From Actinophytocola oryzae (GTDB taxonomy: Bacteria; Actinomycetota; Actinomycetes; Mycobacteriales; Pseudonocardiaceae), in NCBI RefSeq assembly GCF_004364325.1, contig NZ_SOCP01000017.1, positions 162,319 to 226,318 of the forward strand: DNA of 64,000 nucleotides, given 5' to 3'. The position numbers and the translations under genes are program-made. Below the pieces are notes generated by a model. The model saw only the letters and a list, made by a program, of their open reading frames with translations. It made no database searches and had not been told where the DNA came from. Each line of letters opens with the position of its first letter. Position 1 is the first letter of the stretch. This document shows positions 36,413 through 45,772 of the stretch, piece by piece.

Positions 36413-38023
36413 GTGAAGCAAGTCACACTAGAGCGCATGACGCGTGAACGTCGCGGCTGGAGCCTCGCGCGGCAGCTGCTCGTGCTGCAGGTGATCATCG
36501 TCGGTTTCCTGGTGGTGGCCGGTGCCGCGCTCGCCTACCTCGACGTCGCCGACCGCACCGAGGACTCCACGCGCGACGAGGTCGTCGCCGTCGCGCTGAC
36601 CATCGCCGACTCCCCGGCGGTCGTGGACGCCGTCGAGGCGACCGACCCGAGCGCGATCCTGCAGCCGTTCACGAACCGGGTGCTGCACGACACCGGGATC
36701 GACTTCGTCACGATCATGGACCCGACCGGCAAGCGGTACACCCACCCCGATCCGGCGAGGATCGGCGAGAAGTTCCTCGGCCACATCGACCAGGCACTGG
36801 CGGGCAGGGTGTTCACCGAGACCTACACCGGCACGCTCGGCCCGTCGATCCGCGCGGTGGTCCCGATCCGCGACGACGAGCGCGTCGTCGGCCTCGTCAG
36901 CGTCGGCATCACGCTCGACGCCATCGCGGGCCAGGTCCGCGACCGCCTGCTCGGGCTCGTGCTGGTCGCCCTCGCCACCCTCGCGGTCGGCATGACCTGT
37001 ATCTACCTGGTGAGCCGCCGCCTCGCCCGCCAGACCCACGGCCTCGGCGCGGCCGAGCTGAACCGGCGCCTCGAGTACCACGAGGCGATCCTGCACACCG
37101 TGCGCGAGGGTCTCCTGCTCGTCGACCAGGCCGGCCGGGTGACCCTGTGCAACGACGGCGCCCGCGAGCTGCTGGACCTGGGCGACGACGTCGAGGGCAG
37201 GGCGCTCACCGAGCTGGGCCTGCCCTCCGAGATGGTGGCGAGCATGGCGGCCAACCGGACGACCCGGGACGAGATCCACCTGACCGAGCGCCGCGTACTC
37301 GTCGTCACCTGCTCACCGGTCCGCTCCGGCAACCACGCCCACGGCACCGTCGTGACCCTGCGCGACCACACCGACCTCCAGGCGCTGACCGGCGAGCTGG
37401 ACTCGGTCCGCGGCTTCGCGGAGTCACTGCGCTCCCAGGCCCACGAGGCGGCGAACCGGCTGCACACGGTCGTCTCGCTGGTCGAGCTGGGCCGCTACGG
37501 AGAGGCAGTCGAGTTCGCCACGGCCGAGCTGGCACTCGCCCAGCAGCTCACCGACCGGGTGGTGGACGCGGTGTCCGAACCCGTGCTCGCCGCGCTGCTG
37601 CTCGGCAAGGCGGCCGAGGCGAACGAGCGTGGCGCGGAGCTGGTGATCACCCCGGAGACCGAGATCGACGACGCGGTCCTCGGCGGCACGCTCGCACCGA
37701 GGGACGTGGTCACGATCCTCGGCAACCTCATCGACAACGCGCTCGACGCCGCACTCGAGGGCGGCAACGCGCCCAAGGTCTTCGTGACGGCCCGCGCCGA
37801 GGCCGGCGAGCTGCTGCTGCGTGTCGAGGACACCGGCAAGGGCCTGTCGGCGGGCGAGGTGGCGTTCGACCGGGGCTGGTCGACCAAGGCCGACGGTCGC
37901 GGCCTCGGCCTGGCGCTGGTCCGCCAGGCCGTCCGGCGCGGCGGCGGCACCATCGAGGTGAGCCACGGCGAACGCGGCGCCGTCTTCACCGCCCGGCTGC
38001 CGACCGCGCTGGTGAAGTCGTGA
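36413..38023 (+). CDS. CitA/DcuS-like sensor histidine kinase
   Basis: The product has 536 residues from GTG 36413, which has AAAGG 5 nt upstream; ATG 36437 is an alternative. Membrane segments lie at about 22-44 and 179-201 and enclose an extracytoplasmic sensor domain with FVTIMDPTGKRYTHPDPARIGEKF, the carboxylate-binding Cache signature of CitA/DcuS. A PAS-like region follows, then the DcuS-type phosphoacceptor block SQAHEAANRLHTVVSL, and an HATPase with NLIDNALDAA and GRGLGLALVRQAV. Likely senses a C4-dicarboxylate or citrate and regulates dctA. Confidence 0.92.
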   Translation: MKQVTLERMTRERRGWSLARQLLVLQVIIVGFLVVAGAALAYLDVADRTEDSTRDEVVAVALTIADSPAVVDAVEATDPSAILQPFTNRVLHDTGIDFVTIMDPTGKRYTHPDPARIGEKFLGHIDQALAGRVFTETYTGTLGPSIRAVVPIRDDERVVGLVSVGITLDAIAGQVRDRLLGLVLVALATLAVGMTCIYLVSRRLARQTHGLGAAELNRRLEYHEAILHTVREGLLLVDQAGRVTLCNDGARELLDLGDDVEGRALTELGLPSEMVASMAANRTTRDEIHLTERRVLVVTCSPVRSGNHAHGTVVTLRDHTDLQALTGELDSVRGFAESLRSQAHEAANRLHTVVSLVELGRYGEAVEFATAELALAQQLTDRVVDAVSEPVLAALLLGKAAEANERGAELVITPETEIDDAVLGGTLAPRDVVTILGNLIDNALDAALEGGNAPKVFVTARAEAGELLLRVEDTGKGLSAGEVAFDRGWSTKADGRGLGLALVRQAVRRGGGTIEVSHGERGAVFTARLPTALVKS

Positions 38024-38694
38024 TCCGCGTTCTCGTCGTCGAGGACGACCTCGTCGCGGCCGACGCGCACCGGCTCTACGTCGACCGCGTCGACGGCTTC
38101 GAGGTCGCGGGCGTCGTGCACACCGCGGCCGAGGCGCGCCGCGCGCTCGGTCGCCTCGACGTCGACCTCCTGCTGCTCGACCAGTACCTGCCCGACGGCA
38201 ACGGCCTCGACCTGTGCCGCACGCTGCGGGCCGAGGGCAGGCTCGTCGACGTGATCATGGTGACGTCCGCGCGCGACCTCGGGCTCGTGCGTGCGGCGGT
38301 GTCCAGCGGTGTCGTCCAGTACCTGCTCAAGCCGTTCACCTTCGCCACCCTGCGCGACAAGCTGGAGCGGTACGCGCGGTTCCGCCGCGGCGTCGACCGC
38401 GCCGAGCAGGCCGACCAGACCGACGTCGACCACCTCTTCGCGACGCTGCGGGGGAGTGAGAGCGCACAGCTGCCGAAGGGCATGAGCGCGCCGACCCTCG
38501 ACGCCGTGGCCGCGGCGCTGCGGGGCGCGGGGGAGGGGCTGTCGGCCAGTGCCGCCGGTGACGTGCTGGGCATGTCCAGGGTCACCGCGCGGCGCTACCT
38601 CGAGTACCTCGCCGACCACGGGCTCGCGGTGCGCCAGCCGATATATGGTCAGGTAGGCAGGCCCGAGCTGCGGTACCAGTGGGCCGACAACTGA
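38020..38694 (+). CDS. CitB/DcuR-like response regulator
   Basis: The product has 224 residues; the GTG overlaps the kinase stop (GTGA). The receiver domain has the acidic pair in VVEDD, phosphoacceptor Asp54 in LLLLDQYLPDG, and Lys in LLKPF near 104. The C-terminal part is a winged HTH (LSASAAGDVLGMSRVTARRYLEYL) of the CitB family. Together with the kinase and divergent dctA it forms a carboxylate uptake control unit. Confidence 0.92.
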   Translation: MIRVLVVEDDLVAADAHRLYVDRVDGFEVAGVVHTAAEARRALGRLDVDLLLLDQYLPDGNGLDLCRTLRAEGRLVDVIMVTSARDLGLVRAAVSSGVVQYLLKPFTFATLRDKLERYARFRRGVDRAEQADQTDVDHLFATLRGSESAQLPKGMSAPTLDAVAAALRGAGEGLSASAAGDVLGMSRVTARRYLEYLADHGLAVRQPIYGQVGRPELRYQWADN

Positions 38695-38709
38695 CCCGGG
38701 GAACAAATC

Positions 38710-38972
38710 CCCCTGGCCGGGGTGTTATTCTGTTCGCTGCGACCCGCCTCGTCCGCGAGGCGGAACAAGTGGAGCCCCGCTCCCACCCGAGTCACTCAGT
38801 GGCCGGGTTCCGGTCGCCGCGGTGGATACCCGTGCGGTGTCCAGACGTGGTTCTCCTGTCGGGTGCGGCAGGTGTTGATCGGAAGCGGGCCCCGTACGCC
38901 TACATGGCGGCGGGGTTTCGTGCTTGATGGGACTCCGCGAGGGTCGCGGGAGAGAACGACCCAACCGGCCTG
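38710..38972 (+). promoter_or_regulatory. infC leader with promoter and hairpins
   Basis: CCCC-TGGCC-GGGG (38710-38722) can form a short hairpin after the regulator gene. TATTCT (38726-38731) is a -10 candidate. Near 38889-38925 an imperfect CCCCG...CGGGG stem-loop precedes TTTCG. An attenuator upstream of infC is known in other bacteria; here it is inference. Confidence 0.35.
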
Positions 38973-38982
38973 AGGAGGCCCC

Positions 38983-39537
38983 ATCAGCTCCGAGACACGT
39001 ATCAACGACCGCATCCGAGTTCCGGAGGTCCGGCTAGTAGGACCGAACGGCGAGCAGGTTGGCATCGTGCGCATCGAAGACGCACTGCGACTCGCTCAGG
39101 AAGCGGACCTGGACCTCGTGGAGGTTGCCCCGCAGGCTCGTCCGCCCGTCTGCAAGCTCATGGACTTCGGCAAGTTCAAGTACGAGAGCGCCCAGAAGGC
39201 ACGCGAGTCGCGTCGAAACCAGCAGCTCACCGTGATCAAGGAGCAGAAGCTCCGTCCGAAGATCGACACACACGACTACGAGACCAAGCGCGGGCACGTC
39301 ATGCGCTTCCTCGAGCACGGCAACAAGGTCAAGGTGACGATCATGTTCCGGGGTCGTGAGCAGTCGCGACCCGAACTTGGCTTCCGGCTGCTGCAGCGGC
39401 TGGCCGAGGACGTCGCCGATCTCGGCTTCGTCGAGGCATCGCCGAAGCAGGACGGCCGCAACATGATCATGGTGCTGGCGCCGCACAAGTCCCAGAAGAC
39501 CCGGCCGAAGGCGAGCGCGGGCACCGACACGAACTGA
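38983..39537 (+). CDS. infC: translation initiation factor IF-3
   Basis: The product has 184 residues beginning with an ATC codon, preceded by AGGAGG at 38973-38978. From there it reads SSETRINDRIRVPEVRLVGPNG, the conserved IF-3 N-terminus; the first GTG (39067) would remove 28 conserved residues. Two IF-3 domains are visible: EDALRLAQEADLDLVEVAPQ, and the C-terminal GHVMRFLEHGNKVKVTIMFRGRE. Non-AUG starts in infC are known to allow IF-3 to repress its own translation. First gene of infC-rpmI-rplT. Confidence 0.95.
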   Translation: MSSETRINDRIRVPEVRLVGPNGEQVGIVRIEDALRLAQEADLDLVEVAPQARPPVCKLMDFGKFKYESAQKARESRRNQQLTVIKEQKLRPKIDTHDYETKRGHVMRFLEHGNKVKVTIMFRGREQSRPELGFRLLQRLAEDVADLGFVEASPKQDGRNMIMVLAPHKSQKTRPKASAGTDTN

Positions 39538-39611
39538 TCCGATGCCCGACCGAAGACCGAGCGCCTCGTCAACCGAGGCGACCCGGTCGCAGCACTGTGC
39601 GAGGAAGAACG

Positions 39612-39806
39612 ATGCCCAAGAACAAGACCCACTCCGGTACGTCCAAGCGTGTCCGGGTCACCGGCAAGGGAAAGCTGCGTCGTCAGAAGACCGGCCTTCG
39701 CCACAAGCTGGAGAAGAAGCCCAGCTCCGTCACCCGTCGGCTGTCCGGCACCACCGAGGTCGCCAAGTCCGACGTCCGCCGCGTGAAGAAGCTGCTCGGT
39801 CTCTGA
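39612..39806 (+). CDS. rpmI: 50S ribosomal protein L35
   Basis: The product has 64 residues, the usual length: MPKNKTHSGTSKRVRVTGKGKLRRQ, then LEKKPSSVTRRLSG and VAKSDVRRVKKLLGL. Start is the ATG with GAGGAAG upstream. Second gene of the operon. Confidence 0.97.
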   Translation: MPKNKTHSGTSKRVRVTGKGKLRRQKTGLRHKLEKKPSSVTRRLSGTTEVAKSDVRRVKKLLGL

Positions 39807-39872
39807 CCGTCCTCGTTTCCCTGACCACCGGGCGCGCGTGAAGCCGCCCACGAGATCGACAGGATTTGCACC

Positions 39873-40247
39873 GTGGCACGCGTCAAGCGGGCAGTGAACG
39901 CCCAAAAGAAGCGCCGCACGACCCTCGAGCTGGCCAGCGGCTACCGCGGCCAGCGCTCGCGGCTGTACCGCAAGGCGAAGGAGCAGATGCTCCACTCGCT
40001 CAACTACGCGTACCGGGACCGGCGCGCCCGCAAGGGTGACTTCCGCCAGCTGTGGATCACCCGCATCAACGCCGCGGCACGCCTCAACGGCCTGACCTAC
40101 AACCGGTTCATCCAGGGCCTCAAGAACGCAGGCGTCGAGGTGGACCGCAAGATCCTCGCCGAGCTGGCCGTCAACGACGAGGCCGCGTTCGCCGCGCTCG
40201 TCGAGGTCGCCCGCGAGAACGCGCACCAGCAGGGCAAGGCTTCCTGA
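39873..40247 (+). CDS. rplT: 50S ribosomal protein L20
   Basis: The product has 124 residues from a GTG: ARVKRAVNAQKKRRTTLELASGYRG, RKGDFRQLWITRINAAARLNGLTYN and the C-terminal ELAVNDEAAFAALVEVA. An rRNA-binding early assembly protein. Its stop is overlapped by the next gene in a CTGA arrangement. Confidence 0.97.
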   Translation: MARVKRAVNAQKKRRTTLELASGYRGQRSRLYRKAKEQMLHSLNYAYRDRRARKGDFRQLWITRINAAARLNGLTYNRFIQGLKNAGVEVDRKILAELAVNDEAAFAALVEVARENAHQQGKAS

Positions 40248-41059
40248 ACACCGCACCACGACCCGGGGATGGTCCGTTCACCGAGCGGACGCCCCGGGTC
40301 GCTGCTGCCAGGGCCCTGTCCCGTCGCACGGGCCGGGAACGCGCCGGCCGGTTCCTCGTCGAGGGCGCCCAGGCCGTCCGCGAGGCACTCGCGTGGCCGG
40401 GTGAGGTGCACGAGCTGTTCGTGACCGAGGATTTCCTCACCCGCCGCGACAGCGAGCTGGTCGCCGCCGCACACGATCGTGGCGTCCCGGTCTCGACGGT
40501 CACCGACCGTGCGATGACGGGCCTCGCCGAGACCGTCACCCCGCAGGGCGTGGTCGCCGTGTGCGGCCTCGTCGACCGCCCCCTCGCCGACGTGCTGGCC
40601 GGTGCGCCCCGGCTCGTCGCCGTCCTCGTCGGCGTGTCCGACCCCGGCAACGCGGGCACGGTCATCCGGGTGGCGGACGCCGCGGGCGCCGACGCGGTGG
40701 TCCTGGCGGGCGACGCCGTCGACCCGCACAACGGCAAGTGCGTGCGTGCCTCCACCGGCAGTGTCTTCCACGTGCCGATCGCACGTGCCCCCGTCGACGA
40801 GGTCGTCGACGCCTGCCGTGCGTCGGGTCTGCGACTGGTCGCCACCGACGGCTACGCGAAGGCCGAGCTCACGCCGGGTGCCGTCACGGGCCCCACCGCG
40901 TGGCTCTTCGGCAGCGAGGCCCACGGGCTCTCTGACGAGGTGAAGGCGGCCGCGGACGAGTCGCTGCGGGTGCCGATCTACGGCCACGCGGAAAGCCTCA
41001 ACCTGGCGACAGCCGCGACCGTCTGCCTCTACGCCTCGGCGTGGCAACAAAACGGATGA
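40244..41059 (+). CDS. TrmH/SpoU-family rRNA 2'-O-methyltransferase (TsnR-like)
   Basis: The product has about 271 residues. The SpoU/TrmH knot motifs are clear: GVSDPGNAGTVIRVADAAGADAVVL (motif 1), AWLFGSEAHGLSDE (motif 2) and VPIYGHAESLNLATAATVCLYA (motif 3). The N-terminal substrate-binding domain includes GRFLVEGAQAVREAL. No ATG, GTG or TTG is available between rplT and this domain in frame. The CTG at 40244, in a CTGA overlap with rplT and 4 nt after AAGG, is the best start. Same position as tsnR in mycobacteria. Confidence 0.88.
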   Translation: MNTAPRPGDGPFTERTPRVAAARALSRRTGRERAGRFLVEGAQAVREALAWPGEVHELFVTEDFLTRRDSELVAAAHDRGVPVSTVTDRAMTGLAETVTPQGVVAVCGLVDRPLADVLAGAPRLVAVLVGVSDPGNAGTVIRVADAAGADAVVLAGDAVDPHNGKCVRASTGSVFHVPIARAPVDEVVDACRASGLRLVATDGYAKAELTPGAVTGPTAWLFGSEAHGLSDEVKAAADESLRVPIYGHAESLNLATAATVCLYASAWQQNG

Positions 41060-41153
41060 CTTCACTCGAACGGGTTTAACCGGACGAGGATTTGATCACT
41101 CTCCGTCTGGAGGCACGCGACGGTGCCTCGTCGTCCGAGTCCGGGGGTTCGGA

Positions 41154-41981
41154 ATGGGTCGGTTCGCGCGTTCCTGGCAGATGTTCACGGCGTCCTGGCG
41201 AGTGCTGCGCTCACGCAAGGAGCTGGTGGTCTTCCCGATCCTGTCCGGCGCCGCCGGGCTGCTGGTCGCGATCATCTTCCTCACCCCGGCCGTGTTCACG
41301 CTCGACGTCGACTCGCGCGACGGCGGCGCCTCCCCGGCGACCTACGTCCTGCTCGTCGCGTTCTACCTCGTCAGCGCGTACGTGGCGATCTTCTTCAACA
41401 CCGCGCTGATCTCCCAGGCGCACATCGCGCTCATGGGCGGCGACCCGAGCGTCGCGGGCGGGCTGCGCACCGCCGGGTCCATGGCAGGGCGACTTCTCCC
41501 GTGGGCGCTGCTGTCCGCGACCGTGTCGATGATCATCCGGGCGATCGAGGAGCGGCTCGGCTTCGTCGGCCGGATCATCGGCGGCATGGTCGGGATGGCG
41601 TGGCACCTCGTCACCTACCTGGTGCTGCCGGTCATGGTCCTCGAGGGCGCGACCACCAAACCGGCCGTGAAACGCTCCGTCGAGCTGTTCCGCGGCACCT
41701 GGGGCGAGAACGTGCTGGGCAACGCGGGGATCGGCGCGGTCGGCTTCCTGCTGTTCCTGCCCAGCGTCCTGCTCGTCGGGCTGGGCATCGCGGCGGGCGG
41801 GGCGGTGAGCCTGGTGCTCTACGGCCTCGCCGTCCTGTGGTTCCTGGTCTCGGTCGTCGTGTCCAGCGCGCTGTCCGGGATCTACCAGACGGCGCTGTAC
41901 CACTACGCGGCCGAACGGGCCGTGCCGCGGGAGTTCGCGGGCACGGACCTCGGCAACGCGTTCCCCCAGAAGCGTCGATAG
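41154..41981 (+). CDS. DUF6159-like integral membrane protein
   Basis: The product has 275 residues with about six membrane segments (roughly 25-45, 62-85, 108-130, 152-172, 208-235 and 238-255). The opening GRFARSWQMFTASWRVLRSRKELVVFPILS and the VKRSVELFRGTWGENVLGNAG block are typical of this uncharacterised family. Function unknown. Confidence 0.75.
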   Translation: MGRFARSWQMFTASWRVLRSRKELVVFPILSGAAGLLVAIIFLTPAVFTLDVDSRDGGASPATYVLLVAFYLVSAYVAIFFNTALISQAHIALMGGDPSVAGGLRTAGSMAGRLLPWALLSATVSMIIRAIEERLGFVGRIIGGMVGMAWHLVTYLVLPVMVLEGATTKPAVKRSVELFRGTWGENVLGNAGIGAVGFLLFLPSVLLVGLGIAAGGAVSLVLYGLAVLWFLVSVVVSSALSGIYQTALYHYAAERAVPREFAGTDLGNAFPQKRR

Positions 41982-42016
41982 GGGAAACTGGGTGCGGGCC
42001 GAATCGGCCGATCACC

Positions 42017-42049
42017 TAGGATCACTGTGCTCGACGTATGCGCGAGCAC
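42017..42049 (+). promoter_or_regulatory. candidate -10 and leader hairpin of pheST
   Basis: TAGGAT (42017-42022) fits a -10. GTGCTCG and CGAGCAC (42027-42049) form a 7-bp stem in the leader. No T-box features are seen. Confidence 0.3.
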
Positions 42050-42091
42050 CAGATCGATCCAGGCTAACCGTCCCGGGAGCTCGCACTCACC

Positions 42092-43159
42092 ATGTCCGCA
42101 GCCAATGACTCCTACGATCCGAAGCAGGTCGCGGCGCTGGCGCCGGAGACGCTGACTGCTGCCGTGGAGCAGGCGCGCAAGGAGTTCGCGAAGGCGGCGG
42201 ACCTGGCGGCGCTGGCCGCGGTCAAGCCTGCCCACCTTGGCGACAAGGCGCCGCTGATGGTCGCCCGCCGCGAGATCGGCGCGCTGCCGCCGAACGCCAA
42301 GGCCGACGCGGGTAAACGCGTCAACGAGGCACAGAAGCAGGTGCGTGCGGCGTTCGACGTCCGCCGTGTCGAGCTGGAGGCCGACCGCGACGACCGGGTG
42401 CTCCGTGAGGAGGCCGTCGACGTCACGCTGCCGTGGGACCGCGTCCCGCGCGGCGCCAGGCACCCGCTGACGACGCTGTCCGAGCGCATCGCCGACGTGT
42501 TCGTCGCGATGGGCTGGGAGGTCGCCGAGGGCCCCGAGGTCGAGACCGAGTGGTTCAACTTCGACGCGCTCAACTTCAAGAAGGACCACCCGGCCCGCTC
42601 CATGCAGGACACGTTCTACGTGGCGCCGGCGGACTCGGGCCTGGTCCTGCGCACCCACACCTCGCCGGTGCAGATCCGCTCGCTGCTCGAGCGTGAGCTG
42701 CCGGTGTACGTGGTGTGCCCGGGCCGCACGTTCCGCACCGACGAGCTCGACGCCACGCACACCCCGGTCTTCCACCAGGTCGAGGGTCTCGCGGTGGACA
42801 AGGGCCTCACGATGGCCCACCTGAAGGGCACGCTGGACGCGTTCGCCAAGGCCATGTTCGGCGGGAGCTCCAAGATCCGGTTGCGCCCGTCCTACTTCCC
42901 GTTCACCGAGCCGTCCGCCGAGCCGGACGTGTGGTTCCCGGAGAAGAAGGGCGGCGCGGGCTGGGTCGAGTGGGGCGGTTGCGGCATGGTTCACCCGAAC
43001 GTGTTGCGGGCGTGCGGTGTCGACCCGGACGTGTACTCGGGCTTCGCGTTCGGCATGGGCATCGAGCGGACGCTGCAGTTCCGCAACGGCATCCCGGACA
43101 TGCGCGACATGGTCGAGGGGGACGTGCGGTTCACCGCCCCCTTCGGCGTCGAGGCCTGA
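42092..43159 (+). CDS. pheS: phenylalanyl-tRNA synthetase alpha subunit
   Basis: The product has 355 residues. The class II core has motif 1 (HPLTTLSERIADVFVAMGWEVAEGPEVE), the substrate block FNFDALNFKKDHPARSMQDTFYV, motif 2 (GRTFRTDELDATHTPVFHQVEGL) and motif 3 (GFAFGMGIERTLQFRNGIPDMRDM). The N-terminal coiled coil for tRNA binding spans about 1-85. Followed 36 bp later by pheT. Confidence 0.97.
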   Translation: MSAANDSYDPKQVAALAPETLTAAVEQARKEFAKAADLAALAAVKPAHLGDKAPLMVARREIGALPPNAKADAGKRVNEAQKQVRAAFDVRRVELEADRDDRVLREEAVDVTLPWDRVPRGARHPLTTLSERIADVFVAMGWEVAEGPEVETEWFNFDALNFKKDHPARSMQDTFYVAPADSGLVLRTHTSPVQIRSLLERELPVYVVCPGRTFRTDELDATHTPVFHQVEGLAVDKGLTMAHLKGTLDAFAKAMFGGSSKIRLRPSYFPFTEPSAEPDVWFPEKKGGAGWVEWGGCGMVHPNVLRACGVDPDVYSGFAFGMGIERTLQFRNGIPDMRDMVEGDVRFTAPFGVEA

Positions 43160-43195
43160 CCGCGCCCCACATCCCGTCTGTAGGAGAGGAACACC

Positions 43196-45700
43196 GTGCG
43201 GGTCCCCGTCAGCTGGCTCACCGAGAACCTGGAGACCAAGGACAAGTTCACGCCGGACCAGATCGCCGACGCGTTCGTGCGTGTCGGGCTCGAGGTCGAG
43301 GACGTCACTCCGCTCGGCCCGGTGACCGGTCCCGTCGTGGTCGGCCGTGTCGCCGAGATCGAGGAGCTCAAGGAGTTCAAGAAGCCCATCCGGTACTGCA
43401 TGGTCGAGGTCATCGAGGCGGACGACCACGACGAGACCATGGGTCCCCGGATGCGCGGCATCATCTGCGGCGCGACGAACTTCACCGAGGGCGACCTCGT
43501 GGTCGTCGCACTGCCGGGCGCGGTACTCCCCGGCGGCTTCGAGATCACCAAACGCAGGACGTACGGCCACGACAGCGACGGCATGATCTGCTCCGCCCGC
43601 GAGCTGGGTCTCGGTGACGAGCACTCCGGCATCCTCGTGCTGCCCAGCGGCGAGGCGGGTGCGGGCGACGACGCCGTGGAGCTGCTCGGCCTCGACGAGA
43701 CCGTGATCGAGCTGGCGATCACCCCCGACCGCGGCTACGCGTTCTCCATCCGGGGCCTCGCCCGCGAGCTGGCGTGCGCGTTCAACATCGACTACCGCGA
43801 CCACGCGGCCATCGACGTGCCCGAGCCGGAGGGCGACGCCTACCCGGTCAAGGTCGAGGACAGCGAGGACTGCCTTCGCTTCGTGGTCCGCCGCATCACG
43901 GGCGTCGACCCCACGTCGCCGACCCCGTGGTGGCTGCGCCAGCGCCTGATGCTCGCGGGCATCCGGTCGATCTCCCTGGCCGTCGACGTCACGAACTACG
44001 TGATGCTCGAGATGGGCCAGCCGATGCACGCCTTCGACACCCCGTCGATCAAGGGCACGATGGTCGTCCGCAGGGCCGAGAAGGGCGAGAAGCTCACGAC
44101 GCTGGACGACGTCGAGCGGGAGCTGGACCCCGACGACATCGTCATCGCCGACGACACGGGCCCGATCTCCCTGGCCGGCGTGATGGGCGGCGCGAGCACC
44201 GAGGTCCGCTCGGACAGCACGGACATCCTGCTGGAGGCGGCGAGCTGGAACCCGACGCAGATCCTGCGGTCGGTCCGGCGCCACAAGCTGCCGTCGGAGG
44301 CGTCCAAGCGCTTCGAGCGCCGCGTCGACACCAACATCGCCCCGATGGCGCTGGAGCGGGCGGCACGCCTGCTCCGCGACCACGCGGACGGCAGCATCCA
44401 GCCCGGCCGCACGGATGTCGGCGGTGTGACGCCGATGCCCATGGTCGCGATGCCGATCGGCCTCCCGGACCAGGTGGCGGGCGTCCGCTACCCGAGCGGT
44501 GCCACGGTGCGACGGTTGCAGCAGATCGGCTGCAAGGCGGAGGTCGTCACGGGCGAGGACGGCCAGCCGCTCGTCATCGCGCATCCGCCGACGTGGCGTC
44601 CCGACCTGGCCGAGCCCGCGGACCTGGTGGAGGAGGTCCTGCGCCTGGAGGGCTACGACAGCATCCCGACCGCGCTCCCGCCCGCGCCTCCCGGCACCGG
44701 TCTGACGGCGAGTCAGCGTCGCCGCCGGGCGGTGGGCCGAGCCCTGGCCGAGGCCGGGTACATCGAGGTGATCCCGTTCCCGTTCGTGTCGCCGACGGTG
44801 TGGGACGCACTGGGCCTGCCCCACGACGACAACCGCAGGCGCACCATCACGGTGCTGAACCCTCTCGAGGCCGACCGCAGCGAACTGGCGACGACCCTGT
44901 TGCCGAGCCTGCTGGACGCCCTGACCCGCAACGTCTCCCGAGGCATGCGTGACGTGGCCCTGTTCCACATAGGACAGGTGACACTGCCGAAGTCCCAGCG
45001 GATCCCGGTGCCCGCCGTGGCGGTGGACGGCCGCCCGAAGGACGGGGAGATAGCGGCGCTGCACGCCGCACTGCCGCAGCAGCCGGTCCACACGGCGGTA
45101 GTCCTGGCAGGCAACCGCGAGCGAGCCGGCTGGTGGGGCCCGGGCCAGCAGGCCACCTGGTCGGACGCGGTGCGAGCGGCCGAGATCGTCGCGGAGGCCG
45201 CGGGCCTGGCACTGACCGTCCAGGCCGCGGAGCTCCCGCCGTGGCACCCGGGCCGCTGCGCGCAGCTGCTGGTGGGCGACCTGGCGGTGGGCTACGCGGG
45301 CGAGCTGCACCCCAAGGTGATCGACGCCCTGGGCCTGCCGAAGCGCACGTGTGCGATGGAGTTGAAGCTGGACTCCCTCCCCCTGGTGGACCGCCGCCCG
45401 GCCCCCGCTCCGTCGCCGTATCCGCCGGTCCTGCTGGACGTGGCCCTGGTGGTGGACGAGTCGGTGCCGGTGGCCGAGGTGGCCACCACACTCCACAACG
45501 GCGGCGGCGAACTGCTGGAGGACATCCACCTGTTCGACGTGTTCACGGGCGAGCAGGTGGGTGAGGGCAAGCGCTCGTTGGCGTACTCCCTGCGCTTCCG
45601 CGCTCCTGATCGCACTCTCACGGTCGAGGAGGCGACAGCAGCCCGCGACGCCGCCGTGGCTGCGGCAGCGTCCCGCTACGGCGCGGCACTGCGTTCCTGA
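43196..45700 (+). CDS. pheT: phenylalanyl-tRNA synthetase beta subunit
   Basis: The product has 834 residues from a GTG with TAGGAGAGGA upstream. Domains in order: N-terminal tRNA-binding EMAP-like domain (VVVGRVAEIEELKEFKKPIRYCMVEV), B3/B4 editing domain (ITPDRGYAFSIRGLARELAC, VDVTNYVMLEMGQPMHAFD), B5 domain, catalytic-like core with VGRALAEAGYIEVIPFPFV and FHIGQV, and a C-terminal FDX-ACB domain (PPVLLDVALVVDESVPVAEV). Terminated by the hairpin at 45738. Confidence 0.97.
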   Translation: MRVPVSWLTENLETKDKFTPDQIADAFVRVGLEVEDVTPLGPVTGPVVVGRVAEIEELKEFKKPIRYCMVEVIEADDHDETMGPRMRGIICGATNFTEGDLVVVALPGAVLPGGFEITKRRTYGHDSDGMICSARELGLGDEHSGILVLPSGEAGAGDDAVELLGLDETVIELAITPDRGYAFSIRGLARELACAFNIDYRDHAAIDVPEPEGDAYPVKVEDSEDCLRFVVRRITGVDPTSPTPWWLRQRLMLAGIRSISLAVDVTNYVMLEMGQPMHAFDTPSIKGTMVVRRAEKGEKLTTLDDVERELDPDDIVIADDTGPISLAGVMGGASTEVRSDSTDILLEAASWNPTQILRSVRRHKLPSEASKRFERRVDTNIAPMALERAARLLRDHADGSIQPGRTDVGGVTPMPMVAMPIGLPDQVAGVRYPSGATVRRLQQIGCKAEVVTGEDGQPLVIAHPPTWRPDLAEPADLVEEVLRLEGYDSIPTALPPAPPGTGLTASQRRRRAVGRALAEAGYIEVIPFPFVSPTVWDALGLPHDDNRRRTITVLNPLEADRSELATTLLPSLLDALTRNVSRGMRDVALFHIGQVTLPKSQRIPVPAVAVDGRPKDGEIAALHAALPQQPVHTAVVLAGNRERAGWWGPGQQATWSDAVRAAEIVAEAAGLALTVQAAELPPWHPGRCAQLLVGDLAVGYAGELHPKVIDALGLPKRTCAMELKLDSLPLVDRRPAPAPSPYPPVLLDVALVVDESVPVAEVATTLHNGGGELLEDIHLFDVFTGEQVGEGKRSLAYSLRFRAPDRTLTVEEATAARDAAVAAAASRYGAALRS

Positions 45701-45737
45701 GCCTGCCGCGTCACGGCACGGCCTCGGAACACTTGGC

Positions 45738-45772
45738 CTCAGGGCGAGTTGGCATGACCAACTCGCCCTGAG
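45738..45772 (+). terminator. pheST terminator hairpin
   Basis: CTCAGGGCGAGTTGG (45738-45752), loop CATGA, CCAACTCGCCCTGAG (45758-45772): a perfect 15-bp stem followed by TCGTCCTT. Confidence 0.75.

Noticed and set aside
42001..42091. T-box or attenuation peptide before pheST
   Set aside because: No T-box sequence, no phenylalanine-rich leader frame and no terminator stem; only a short hairpin is present.
41903..45529. A 1208-codon minus-strand frame opposite pheS-pheT
   Set aside because: Antisense shadow of two clearly identified synthetase subunits.
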